This document shows, piece after piece, positions 8,147-16,433 of a stretch of DNA of 64,000 bases (the first letter of the stretch is position 1; every line of letters begins with the position of its first letter). The stretch is from contig CAVWYY010000003.1 of the NCBI GenBank assembly GCA_963759375.1, forward strand, positions 186,001 to 250,000. Direction: 5' to 3'. Origin of the DNA: DASSUW01 sp963759375 (GTDB taxonomy: Bacteria; Actinomycetota; Thermoleophilia; Solirubrobacterales; Solirubrobacteraceae). The notes under the pieces are model-generated. The model had not been told where the DNA came from, searched no databases, and was given only the letters and a program-made list of their open reading frames with translations. The translations under genes were made by a program, and so were the position numbers.

Positions 8147-9105
8147 CCGACGTCCTGCTCGTCTCGCTCGGCGGCACGTCCGGCCTGCGCGAGGCCGACG
8201 CCGAGCTGGCCGCCTCGCTGCGGCGGGCCGGCGCAGCCGTTGAGACGGCGGTCGTGCCCGAGCAGCGCGAGCGACGGACGATGGCGCTGCACGAGCTCGG
8301 CTGGGCGGTCGCGGCACGCCGCACCGCGGCGGCGGCGATCGAGGCACACTCGCCGCGGGCGGTCCTGTACTCATCCACGACGGCGGCGCTGCTCGCCCCG
8401 CGGCCAGGGGCGATCCGGTTCGACGCGCCGGCGGCCGGCAACCGCCCCGGGCGCCATGGGGTGTGGCAGCGCCCGGTCGAGCGCCGCCGGCTCGCCACCG
8501 CGCCGCTGCTCGTGCCCTGGAGCGAGGGCGCGCTCGCCGAGGCGCCGGTGACCGGGCGGGCCGCCGTGGTCGTGCCGGTGCCGGTGTCGCGGTCCGGCCC
8601 GCCCGGGGACCGCGACATCGCGGCGATCACCTACGGCGCGAACCCGGTCAAGAAGGGCCTCGATCGCGTGCTCGCGGCCTGGCGGGCGGCTCGCCGTCCC
8701 GACGAGACACTCATCGTGGCCGGGCTCACCGGGAGCGACGAGCCCGGCGTCCGCTACACGGGGATGCTGCCGCGCGACGAGTACCGCGCCCTGCTCCGCC
8801 GCGCGCGCGTCTTCGTCACCGCGCCCCGCCGCGAGGACTACGGGATCGCCCAGCTCGAGGCGCTGGCCGACGGCTGCGCGCTCGTCACGACGCCGTCGCC
8901 CGGGCCGTACGCCGCGCTGCCGCTCGCCCGCGCGCTCGATCCGCGGCTCGTCTCGGAGTCGTTGGCGATCCGCGTCGCCCTCGACGACCCGTCGCCGGGC
9001 TACGCGGAGCGCGCGGCGGCGCTGCTCGAGCCGTTCCGACCCGACGCGGTCGACCGCGTCGTGGCCGACGAGCTCTGGCCCCGCCTACGAACTGCGGCTG
9101 GGTAG
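8143..9105 (+). CDS. GT4-like glycosyltransferase ending inside a repeat element
   Basis: 320 residues from the GTG that overlaps the previous stop. The C-terminal half has the nucleotide-sugar binding layout of GT-B enzymes: AITYGANPVKKGLDRVL, then VFVTAPRREDYGIAQLEALADG, with the E-x7-E type motif in the last segment. The N-terminal half is shorter than in full-length GT4 enzymes. The acceptor is unknown. The last four residues TAAG and the TAG stop are supplied by the terminal inverted repeat of the element at 9090-9227, so the natural C-terminus has been extended or replaced. Confidence 0.72.
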   Translation: MTDVLLVSLGGTSGLREADAELAASLRRAGAAVETAVVPEQRERRTMALHELGWAVAARRTAAAAIEAHSPRAVLYSSTTAALLAPRPGAIRFDAPAAGNRPGRHGVWQRPVERRRLATAPLLVPWSEGALAEAPVTGRAAVVVPVPVSRSGPPGDRDIAAITYGANPVKKGLDRVLAAWRAARRPDETLIVAGLTGSDEPGVRYTGMLPRDEYRALLRRARVFVTAPRREDYGIAQLEALADGCALVTTPSPGPYAALPLARALDPRLVSESLAIRVALDDPSPGYAERAAALLEPFRPDAVDRVVADELWPRLRTAAG

Positions 9106-9227
9106 GGAGTCACGGATTCGACGAACCGGTTTCGCGTGGGGCGGATTGTGATCGCATACGGATCATTTCCGAACCCACGCCAAACCGGTGGATCGGTCGC
9201 CTCCCTACCCAGCCGCAGTTGACGTTC
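9090..9227. repeat. Terminal-inverted-repeat hairpin element, copy 1
   Basis: The left end AACTGCGGCTGGGTAGGGAG (9090-9109) is matched by its reverse complement CTCCCTACCCAGCCGCAGTT (9201-9220), with GACGTTC continuing to 9227. The interior folds into one long hairpin. Arms 9125-9140 and 9174-9189 pair over 16 positions with a single C-C mismatch (ACCGGTTTCGCGTGGG against CCCACGCCAAACCGGT). An inner TGATC/GATCA stem carries the apical sequence GCATACG. The element fills the gap between two convergent genes, and its left end encodes the last codons and stop of the glycosyltransferase. There is no ORF and no poly-T tract. Confidence 0.85.
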
Positions 9228-9234
9228 GACGGCG

Positions 9235-10977
9235 CTACTGCGCGCGCTTGCGGAGCCCGGCGAAGTCCTTCCACGGCAGCGTGTTGGCGACCTGGCCGGC
9301 GGAGAGCCAACCGCGCCGGGCCGTGGCGATGCCGTAGATGTGCTGGTCGAACTCCTCGGGCGCGTGGGCGTCGGAGTTGATGAGGATCCGCACGCCGGCC
9401 TCGGCGGCGGCGCGGGCGTTGATCTCGTTGAGATCGCGGCGGTTCGGTGACGCGTTGATCTCGATCATCGTCCCCGTGCGTGCGGCCGCCTCGATGACCC
9501 GCTCGACGTCGAGCTGGTAGGGCGCGCGCTTCTCGATCTTGCGGCCCGTCGGGTGGCCGATGGCGTCGACCAGCGGGTGCTCGATCGCCGCGACCATGCG
9601 GTCGGTCATCTCCTTGGCGCCCATGCGGAACGACGTGTGCACGGAGGCGATGACCCAGTCGAGCTGGGCGAGCAGGTCGTCCGGGTAGTCGAGCGAGCCG
9701 TCCGGGAGGATGTTCGCCTCCGTCCCGATCAGCACGTCGAAGCCCTTGGTCGCCGTGTTGAGCGCGTGGATCTCCTCGATGCGGGCGCGCAGCGTGTCCT
9801 CGTCGACGTGATCGCCGAAGCCGTGCGTGGCCGAGTGGTCGGTGATCGCCAGGTACTTCAGCCCGCGCTCCTTCGCGGCCGCGACCATCTCCTCGGCCGT
9901 CGCCGTTCCGTCGGACGTCGTCGTGTGGCAGTGCAGGTCGCCCTTGAGGTCCTCGCGCGTGATCAGGTCCGGCAGCCCGCCGCCGCCCGGCGTCGCCGCC
10001 TCGAGCTCGCCGCGGCCCTCGCGCAGCTCGGGCGGGATCCAGACCAGGCCGAGCGTCCCGTAGACCTCCTCCTCGGTCGCGCAGCGCAGCGTCTCGCCGG
10101 TCGCATCGTCGAGGATCCCGTACTCGGACACGTGCAGACCGCGGCGGACGGCCGACTCGCGCAGCGCGACGTTGTGCGCCTTGGAGCCGGTGAAGTGCTG
10201 CAGCACGTTGCCGAACTGGTCGGGCTCGACGACCCGCAGGTCGACCTTCATGCCGGTGTGCGTCATCACCCGCGCGCCCGCCTCGCCCGAGGATGAGACG
10301 GACTCGACCTGCGGCAGCTCGGTCAGCGCCTTCGACAGCGCGGCGGGGTCGGAGGCGGTGGCGATGATGTCCAGGTCCTTGACCGACTCGGCCCAGCGCC
10401 GCAGCGAGCCGGCCACCTCGACGCGGTCGGCGGCGGCATGCTCGCGCAGCGCGCCCGCGATCTCCTCGGCCACGGCGATCGCCCTCGAGAGGACGACGCG
10501 CTCGGCCTTCTTGCCGTCCTCGGCCTCCGACAGCACCTGGCGCAGGTTCTCCTCGGCCTTGACGCCGAAGCCGCGCAGCCCGCGCAGGCGCCCGTCCTCG
10601 ACCGCAGCCCGCAGCGCGTCGAGCGAGTCGACGCCGATCTCGTCGTAGAGCCGGCGCGCCCGCTTGGGCCCGAAGCCCGGCAGGTGCATGACCGACACGA
10701 GGCCGACCGGGATCTTGGCCCGCAGCTTGACCGCGGCCGGGATGTCGCCGGTCTCGTCGAGCGCCAGCAGCTTCTCCTCGAGCGTCTTGCCGATGTTCGG
10801 CAGCTCGGTGACCTTGCCGTCGCGCGCGAGGGCGGCCACCGACACCGCGGAGTCGCGCACCGTGCGCGCCGCGTTGCGGTAGGCGATCACGCGGTACTGG
10901 ACCGCGCCGTCGAGCTCGTAGAGGTCCGCGAGCTCGTCGAACGCCGCGGCGATCTGTGCGTTGGTGAGGTCGGCCAC
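9235..10977 (-). CDS. polX: Family X DNA polymerase with PHP domain
   Basis: 580 residues, typical for bacterial PolX. The N-terminal 8-kDa-like domain contains helix-hairpin-helix segments (NIGKTLEEKL, LPGFGPKRARRLYDE, LRGFGVKAEENL). The Pol beta-type nucleotidyltransferase motif follows (VAGSLRRWAESVKDLDII). The C-terminal PHP domain has metal ligands in DLHCHTTTSDG, ITDHS, GTEANI and INSDAHAP. Bacterial PolX acts in base-excision repair gap filling, with PHP-dependent 3'-5' exonuclease or AP-endonuclease activity. The GTG at 10977 begins the conserved domain and has a TAGCCT box 8 bases upstream. The gene ends 8 bases from repeat copy 1. Confidence 0.92.
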   Translation of the reverse strand: MADLTNAQIAAAFDELADLYELDGAVQYRVIAYRNAARTVRDSAVSVAALARDGKVTELPNIGKTLEEKLLALDETGDIPAAVKLRAKIPVGLVSVMHLPGFGPKRARRLYDEIGVDSLDALRAAVEDGRLRGLRGFGVKAEENLRQVLSEAEDGKKAERVVLSRAIAVAEEIAGALREHAAADRVEVAGSLRRWAESVKDLDIIATASDPAALSKALTELPQVESVSSSGEAGARVMTHTGMKVDLRVVEPDQFGNVLQHFTGSKAHNVALRESAVRRGLHVSEYGILDDATGETLRCATEEEVYGTLGLVWIPPELREGRGELEAATPGGGGLPDLITREDLKGDLHCHTTTSDGTATAEEMVAAAKERGLKYLAITDHSATHGFGDHVDEDTLRARIEEIHALNTATKGFDVLIGTEANILPDGSLDYPDDLLAQLDWVIASVHTSFRMGAKEMTDRMVAAIEHPLVDAIGHPTGRKIEKRAPYQLDVERVIEAAARTGTMIEINASPNRRDLNEINARAAAEAGVRILINSDAHAPEEFDQHIYGIATARRGWLSAGQVANTLPWKDFAGLRKRAQ

Positions 10978-11012
10978 GTGACCGTAGGCTAATCGGCCTG
11001 GGGCTTGTGCCG

Positions 11013-11723
11013 ATGAACAGGGTGATGAAGGCCGAAGAACTCGCGGTCGTCCAGGGCTGGGCGGACACGAGGCGCGCACTCGCGCGCTGGCGCCGCCACC
11101 CCGCGCGCGCGGTCGGCCCGTGGCTGCTCGGCGCGCTCGCCGTCGCGTTCGCGCTGCTCGCCGCCGTGTGGGTGGTCGCATTGCTCACCGAGCCCGATCC
11201 GAGCGGCGCCTCCTTCCCCGGCGTGTCGTATCCGGCGACGACCGACGACTTCGGCTGGGTGCTCTACCGCAACGGCCTCGTGCTGGCGCTGCACGCGCTC
11301 GCCTGCGTCGCCGGCTTCATGGCCGGCTCGGCGCTGCCGACGGTCGCCGGCGAGTACTCGGGCCTGTGGCGCAAGGTGCACGAGAAGGCCGGCCCGCTGG
11401 CCATCGGTTTCGTGATCCTCGCCACCGTGTTCTCGCTCTGCACGCAGGCGTACGCGCTCGGTCGCGGCACGTCGGACCTGGCCGGCGAGCTGGACCTGCC
11501 GCCGCTGCTGCTGCTCGTCGGACTGCTCCCGCACGCGCTCCCGGAGCTCACCGCCCTGTTCCTGCCGCTGGCCGCGTGGACCATCGCGTCGCGTCGCCAG
11601 GCGTGGCAGGATCTCCTGGCCGCCACGTTCGTCACCGTGGCGATCGCCGTCCCGGTGCTGGTGGCCGCGGCGGCGGTGGAGACATGGGTTTCCCCGCGCC
11701 TTCTCGTCGCTCTCGCGGGGTAG
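11013..11723 (+). CDS. SpoIIM-like (DUF95) membrane protein
   Basis: About 236 residues; ATGs at 11013 and 11025 and a GTG at 11007 are alternative starts. Five to six membrane helices are visible, and the segment GLLPHALPELTALFLPLAAW (near residue 170) is the conserved signature of the stage II sporulation protein M family, which occurs widely in non-sporulating actinobacteria. A long extracytoplasmic loop follows helix 1. The role outside sporulation is not known. It is divergent from polX (35 bases) and followed by trxA 58 bases later with its own promoter-like sequence. Confidence 0.75.
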   Translation: MNRVMKAEELAVVQGWADTRRALARWRRHPARAVGPWLLGALAVAFALLAAVWVVALLTEPDPSGASFPGVSYPATTDDFGWVLYRNGLVLALHALACVAGFMAGSALPTVAGEYSGLWRKVHEKAGPLAIGFVILATVFSLCTQAYALGRGTSDLAGELDLPPLLLLVGLLPHALPELTALFLPLAAWTIASRRQAWQDLLAATFVTVAIAVPVLVAAAAVETWVSPRLLVALAG

Positions 11724-11732
11724 ACCCCTCGC

Positions 11733-11738
11733 TATACT
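11733..11738 (+). promoter_or_regulatory. Putative trxA -10 element
   Basis: TATACT at 11733-11738 is a near-consensus sigma-70 type -10 box. It lies about 43 bases before the trxA ATG and leaves room for a leader containing an AGGAG ribosome site at 11767-11771. No good TTGACA-like -35 was seen 16-18 bases upstream, so recognition may rely on the -10 region or another sigma factor. Confidence 0.5.
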
Positions 11739-11781
11739 TTCTGAAGCGACACCGGGAACACAGCGACAGGAGCAACCAACG

Positions 11782-12114
11782 ATGGCCGGCAACCTTCACA
11801 ACGTCACCGACACCACCTTTCAGGCGGAGGTCCTCGAGTCCGACAAGCCAGTGCTCGTCGACTTCTGGGCCGCGTGGTGCGGGCCGTGCCGCGTCATCGC
11901 CCCGATCCTCGAGGAGATCGCGGCCGACCGCGACGACCTCCGCATCGTGAAGATGGACATCGACGAGAACCCGCAGACGCCCGCCAGCCTGGGCATCCTC
12001 GCGATCCCGACGATGATCCTCTTCCGCGACGGCGCCGAGGCGGCGCGCATCCAGGGCTCCAAGCCCCGCAAGCGCCTCGAGGCCGAGCTCGAGCCCGCAC
12101 TGCAGGGGGTCTGA
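11782..12114 (+). CDS. trxA: Thioredoxin
   Basis: 110 residues with the redox motif WCGPC near residue 32, the buried Asp in VLVDFWA, and the cis-Pro loop IPTM near residue 76, all as in thioredoxin 1. It reduces protein disulfides in the cytoplasm using thioredoxin reductase, which is not in this window. An AGGAG ribosome site lies 10 bases upstream. The C-terminus is Lys/Arg/Glu-rich and ends three bases before the stop of the convergent ileS, so transcripts must overlap or terminate inside coding sequence. A second thioredoxin lies at 57430. Confidence 0.95.
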   Translation: MAGNLHNVTDTTFQAEVLESDKPVLVDFWAAWCGPCRVIAPILEEIAADRDDLRIVKMDIDENPQTPASLGILAIPTMILFRDGAEAARIQGSKPRKRLEAELEPALQGV

Positions 12115-12117
12115 CCC

Positions 12118-15100
12118 TCAGCGCCGCGCGCGGCGCACGCCGATGACCAGGGGGCGGCCTTTGACGGTCGCCTCCTCGCCTGCCGACGCGCCGTCGTACG
12201 TCACGTCGACGGCCAGCACCTCGCCGGCCAGGTAGTCCTGGTACGCCCGCGCGGCGTCCAGAAGCTCCGCGTCCCCGCCGAGCGTGAGCGCGATCCGGTC
12301 GGCGATCTCCAGGCCGGCCGCCTTGCGCGCGTTCTGCACGGCGTGCACGACCTCGCGCGCGAGGCCCTCGCGCACCAGGTCGTCGTCGAGGTCGAGCTCG
12401 AGCGCCACCGCGTGCGAGCCCTCGCGCTCGAGCTGGTAGCCCTCGAGCGGTCGCATGGCCAGCAGCAGGTCGTCCGTGTCGAGCTCGTGGTCGTGCCCGT
12501 CGACGCTGATGCCGACGCGGCGGCCGGCGCCCAGCGCCTCGGCGACGTGCGCGGGGTCGAGCGCCGCGACCGCGGCCGCCACCTGCGGCATGTGCTTGCC
12601 GAACCGCGGTCCCAGCGCGCGGTAGTTGGGCTTGACCTCATAGGAGCCGAGCTCGTCGGCCTGCGAGACGTAGCGGAGCTGCTTGACGTTGAGCTCTCCG
12701 AGCACGATGTCCTCGAGCCGCTCGATCGCCGCGCGCTCGGCGCCGGCGGCCACCACGACCGCCTCGTGCAGCGGCTGGCGCACACCCAGCTTGGCCTGGC
12801 CGCGGGCGGCCAGCCCGAGCCGCACGGTCTCCCGGACGATGCCCATCGCGACCTCGAGCTCGGCGTCGCGCGGGCCGACCTCCGGGAAGTCGCACAGGTG
12901 CACGCTCGGCTCGCTGCCGTCGAGGTTGTCGTAGATCTCGTCGGCCAGGAACGGGCAGAACGGCGCCAGCAGGTGCGCGACGCCGACCAGGCAGCGGTGC
13001 AGCGTGCCGAACGCCGCCGGGTCGCCGTCCCAGAACCGCGGGCGCGAGCGGCGGATGTACCAGTTCGAGAGATCGTCGACGAACGCGGCCAACGCGTGGC
13101 CGGCGCGCGTGGCGTCGTAGTCGTCGAGCCGGTCGCGGATCACCTCGGTGGTCGCGTGCAGGCGCGAGATCGCCCAGCGGTCGAGCTCGGTCTCCGGCTC
13201 GCCCAGCTCCGTCACGTCGTTGACGTTCGCGTACAGGACGTAGAAGCCGTACGTGTTCCACAGCTGCAGCAAGAACTGGCGCAGCGACTCGCCGACCGTG
13301 TCGGCCGAGAAGCGGTAGCCGTCCCACGGCTGCTTGGAGGTGAAGTAGTACCAGCGGAACGCGTCGGCGCCGTGCTGGTCGATCACCTCCCACGGCACGA
13401 CGATGTTGCCGAGGGACTTCGACATCTTCTTGCCGTCGGGGTCGGCCAGGTGGCCGAGGACCAGGACGGTGCGGTACGGCGACTGGTCGAACAGCAGCGT
13501 CGAGATCGCCAGCAGCGAGTAGAACCAACCGCGCGTCTGGTCGATCGCCTCGCAGATGTAGTCGGCCGGGAAGTTGGCCTCGAACGCGTCCTGGTTGTGC
13601 AGCGGCGCGTGGTGCTGGGCGAACGGCATCGCCCCCGAGTCGAACCACACGTCGATCACCTCGGGGACGCGGCGCAGCGGCTCGCCGCCGGTCGGCGACG
13701 GGATCTCCACGTCGTCCACGAACGGCCGGTGCGGATCGTCGAGACTGACGCCGCTCAGCTCCGCGAGCTCGCCCAGTGAGCCGACGCACAGCGTCTCGCC
13801 CGCCTCGTTGCGCCAGACGGGGAGCGGGGTGCCCCAGTAGCGCTCGCGCGACAGCGCCCAGTCGACGTTGTTCTCGAGCCACTTGCCGAAGCGGCCGTGC
13901 TTGATGTGCTCCGGGTACCAGTTGACTGTCTCGTTGGCGGCCAGCAGACGGTCGCGCAGCTGGGACGTGCGGATGTACCAGGACGGCTTGGCGTAGTAGA
14001 TGAGCGGGGTGCCGCAGCGCCAGCAGTGCGGGTAGGCGTGCAGGTAGGTCTCCGCGCGCAGGAGCCGCCCGCGCGAGCGCAGGTCCTCGACCAGATCGGG
14101 GTCGGCGTCCTTGACCCAGCGGCCGGCGTACGGGCCGATGCGCTCGTCGTACGTTCCGTCGAGCCGGACCGGGTTGACCACGTTGAGGCCCTGCTCGGCG
14201 CCGAGCCGGTAGTCGTCCTCGCCGAACGCGATCGCCGTGTGCACGATGCCGGTGCCGTCCTCGGCGGTCACGAAGTCGCCGGGCAGCACCGTGTGACCCT
14301 TCTCGCCGTACTCCGACGCGGGGATGAACGGGAACGGCGGCTCGTAGCCCGCGCCCAGCATGTCGGCGCCGCGGAAGCGGTCGGCCACCTGCGCGTCCTC
14401 GCCGAGCACGCGCGTGACGAGCGCCTCGGCCAGCACGTAGCCGTCCGTCGTGCGCACGTACGTCAGGTCCGGGTCGACGGCCACGGCGGCGTTCGAGACG
14501 AGCGTCCACGGCGTCGTCGTCCACACGAGCAGCACGTCGCCGTCGCGCAGCGCGCCCGCGGGCCGGGTGACGGGGAACTTGACGAACACCGACGGGTCCT
14601 CGACGTCCTCGTAGCCGTCGGACACCTCGTGCGAGGACAGCGCGGTGCCGCAGCGCACGCAGTAGGGGACGACGCGATGGCCCTCGTAGAGCAGGTCGCG
14701 GTCCCACATCGTCTTCAGCGCCCACCAGACCGACTCGACGTACTCGGCGTCGAGCGTCCGGTACGCGTGGTCGAGGTCGACCCAGTAGCCGATCCGCTCG
14801 GTGAGCCGGTTCCACTCCTCGAGGTACTCGAAGACCGACTCGCGGCAGACGGCGTTGAACTCGGCGATGCCGTAGGCCTCGATGTCGGCCTTGGAGGTGA
14901 ACCCGAGCTTCTTCTCGACGGCGACCTCGACCGGCAGGCCGTGGCAGTCGTAGCCGCCCTTGCGCTCGACGTAGCGCCCGCGCATCGTCTGGTAGCGCGG
15001 GAAGATGTCCTTGAACACGCGGGCGAGCACGTGATGGGCGGCCGGCGGGGCGTTGACGGTCGGCGGGCCCTCGTAGAAGACGAACGGCTCGGCGCCCTCG

Positions 15101-15210
15101 CGGCGGCGCATCGACTCGCGGAACACGTCGCGCTCGCGCCAGCGTTCGAGGACCTCTTCCTCGAGCTTGGGGAAGTCCGGCTTGGGGGGCAGTGAGCGCA
15201 GCGGAGCCAA
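12118..15210 (-). CDS. ileS: Isoleucyl-tRNA synthetase with altered HIGH motif
   Basis: About 1030 residues, the length of the actinobacterial/eukaryote-like IleRS2 type. The class I motif normally written HIGH appears as AAHH within NAPPAAHHVLARVFKD. The second motif KKMSKS is intact (DPDGKKMSKSLGNIV). The editing domain contains VWTTTPWTLVSN and the tRNA-binding and anticodon domains follow (WDNTYGF-like and C-terminal region). The enzyme charges tRNA-Ile and edits valine. No ATG or GTG precedes the conserved PLRSLPPKPDFPKLEEE region, so a TTG at 15210 is proposed, 10 bases from the divergent PPK2 start. No T-box leader is present upstream. Confidence 0.93.
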   Translation of the reverse strand: MAPLRSLPPKPDFPKLEEEVLERWRERDVFRESMRRREGAEPFVFYEGPPTVNAPPAAHHVLARVFKDIFPRYQTMRGRYVERKGGYDCHGLPVEVAVEKKLGFTSKADIEAYGIAEFNAVCRESVFEYLEEWNRLTERIGYWVDLDHAYRTLDAEYVESVWWALKTMWDRDLLYEGHRVVPYCVRCGTALSSHEVSDGYEDVEDPSVFVKFPVTRPAGALRDGDVLLVWTTTPWTLVSNAAVAVDPDLTYVRTTDGYVLAEALVTRVLGEDAQVADRFRGADMLGAGYEPPFPFIPASEYGEKGHTVLPGDFVTAEDGTGIVHTAIAFGEDDYRLGAEQGLNVVNPVRLDGTYDERIGPYAGRWVKDADPDLVEDLRSRGRLLRAETYLHAYPHCWRCGTPLIYYAKPSWYIRTSQLRDRLLAANETVNWYPEHIKHGRFGKWLENNVDWALSRERYWGTPLPVWRNEAGETLCVGSLGELAELSGVSLDDPHRPFVDDVEIPSPTGGEPLRRVPEVIDVWFDSGAMPFAQHHAPLHNQDAFEANFPADYICEAIDQTRGWFYSLLAISTLLFDQSPYRTVLVLGHLADPDGKKMSKSLGNIVVPWEVIDQHGADAFRWYYFTSKQPWDGYRFSADTVGESLRQFLLQLWNTYGFYVLYANVNDVTELGEPETELDRWAISRLHATTEVIRDRLDDYDATRAGHALAAFVDDLSNWYIRRSRPRFWDGDPAAFGTLHRCLVGVAHLLAPFCPFLADEIYDNLDGSEPSVHLCDFPEVGPRDAELEVAMGIVRETVRLGLAARGQAKLGVRQPLHEAVVVAAGAERAAIERLEDIVLGELNVKQLRYVSQADELGSYEVKPNYRALGPRFGKHMPQVAAAVAALDPAHVAEALGAGRRVGISVDGHDHELDTDDLLLAMRPLEGYQLEREGSHAVALELDLDDDLVREGLAREVVHAVQNARKAAGLEIADRIALTLGGDAELLDAARAYQDYLAGEVLAVDVTYDGASAGEEATVKGRPLVIGVRRARR

Positions 15211-15220
15211 AGGACGGAAG

Positions 15221-15992
15221 ATGTTAGTTGTGGGCCGCCTCAATGACCTCGATCTGAGCCTCTCTCTCACTAAGCACCAGGAGGCCGAGCAGCTGGCGAA
15301 GGCGCAGAACCGGCTGCTGCAACTGCGGCTCGCACTCGGCGGGCTGACCGGCGACCAGGGCCTCGGACCGCCGCTGTGCGTGCTGTTCGAGGGCTGGGAC
15401 GCCTCCGGCAAGGGCGGCGCGATCAAGCGCCTCGTCGCCCCGATCGACCCTCGCCACGTGCACGTGCAGTCGTTCGCCGCGCCGACCGACCGCGAGAAGC
15501 GCCACCACTGGCTGTGGCGGTTCTGGCCGCACCTGCCGGGCTGGGGCGGCATGGCGGTGCTCGACCGGTCCTGGTACGGCCGCGATGCTGGTCGAGCGCG
15601 TCGAGGGGTTCGCCGAGCCGGCGGAGTGGCAGCGCGCCTACGCCGAGGCCAGGGACTACGAACGGATGCTCACCGACGAGGGCATGGTGCTCGTGAAGTT
15701 CTGGCTGCACGTCTCCTCGCGCGAGCAGCTCAAGCGCTTCAAGGCGCGCGCGGAGGATCCGCTCAAGGGGTGGAAGCTGACCGACGAGGACTGGCGCAAC
15801 CGCGAGAAGCGCCGCGCCTACTCGCGGGCGATCGAGCAGATGCTCGACGAGACGGACCGCCCGAACGCCCCGTGGACGCTCGTGGAGGCCGACTCCAAGC
15901 GGTACGCGCGCGTGAAGGTGATCAAGACCGTGATCGCGGCCGCCGAGGACGGCATGCGCCGCCACGGCCTGAAGGTGCCCAAACCGCTCTAG
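15221..15992 (+). pseudogene. Polyphosphate kinase 2 family gene with one-base frameshift
   Basis: The reading frame starts at the ATG 15221 (RBS AGGACGGA) and gives CVLFEGWDASGKGG (Walker A), then AVLDRSWYGR (Walker B region). It then runs out of frame and resumes as LVERVEGF through KFWLHVS, KLTDEDWRNREKR and WTLVEADSKRYARVK to the stop at 15992. All PPK2 hallmarks are present across the two frames, about 257 residues in total. Removing a single A at 15585 restores SWYGRVLVERVEG exactly. PPK2 enzymes phosphorylate nucleotides from polyphosphate or the reverse. Either the gene is recently inactivated or this base is a sequencing error. Confidence 0.85.
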
Positions 15993-15997
15993 CGCCG

Positions 15998-16417
15998 CTA
16001 GCGGTTCTTGCGGCGGGCGGCCCGCTGGGCCTTGGTGCGCCGGCGGGCCCGCTCCTTGGCCTCGCGCTTGTGCTTGTGCGGACCCTCCTCGCGCAGCCGG
16101 TGGCTGTCGGGCCGGTGGTCCTTGGGGAGCGCGCGCCGCGCGTCGCGCGAGATGAACACGCCGATCCCGATGAACGCGATCAGCAGCATCGCGCCGATCA
16201 CGTAGAGCGTCGTGGCGCCGCCGAGGTCGCTCGTGAGACTGTCGTCGGACTCCGGCGCCTCGACGGTCGGCGCCGGCGTGGGCGCGGCGTCGGGCAGCGG
16301 GCCGAACGCGCCCTCGGGCGGGGCCGTGGGCGTGGCGGTCGGCGTCTGGGCGAGCGCGGTGCCGGGAAGCGCGAGCAGCGCCAGCAGGACAGCGATGACG
16401 AGGGGACGGCGGACCAT
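15998..16417 (-). CDS. Secreted or anchored small protein with Pro/Thr linker and basic tail
   Basis: 139 residues from the ATG at 16417 (a TTG at 16429 is an alternative). An N-terminal signal-like segment (VIAVLLALLALPGTALA, followed by a signal peptidase-type AQ site) leads into a Pro/Thr/Ala/Glu-rich extracellular stretch of about 35 residues. A single membrane helix (residues 70-92) and a strongly basic cytoplasmic tail (KHKREAKERARRRTKAQ) follow. The topology is clear, the family is not. It sits between the convergent 3' end of the PPK2 gene, 5 bases away, and the 5' side faces the MATE exporter. Confidence 0.6.
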   Translation of the reverse strand: MVRRPLVIAVLLALLALPGTALAQTPTATPTAPPEGAFGPLPDAAPTPAPTVEAPESDDSLTSDLGGATTLYVIGAMLLIAFIGIGVFISRDARRALPKDHRPDSHRLREEGPHKHKREAKERARRRTKAQRAARRKNR

Positions 16418-16433
16418 CGGGGCGGGCAAGGTA

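Noticed and set aside
9090..9227. Repeat elements as insertion sequences or CRISPR
   Set aside because: They are under 240 bases, contain no transposase frame, and lack regularly spaced direct repeats with unique spacers. No target-site duplication was clear at the edges.
12110..12125. A terminator between trxA and ileS
   Set aside because: Only three bases lie between the two stops; no hairpin with T-run fits.
15200..15420. T-box leader for ileS
   Set aside because: The region upstream of ileS is occupied by the divergent PPK2 coding sequence, and no T-box core sequence was seen.
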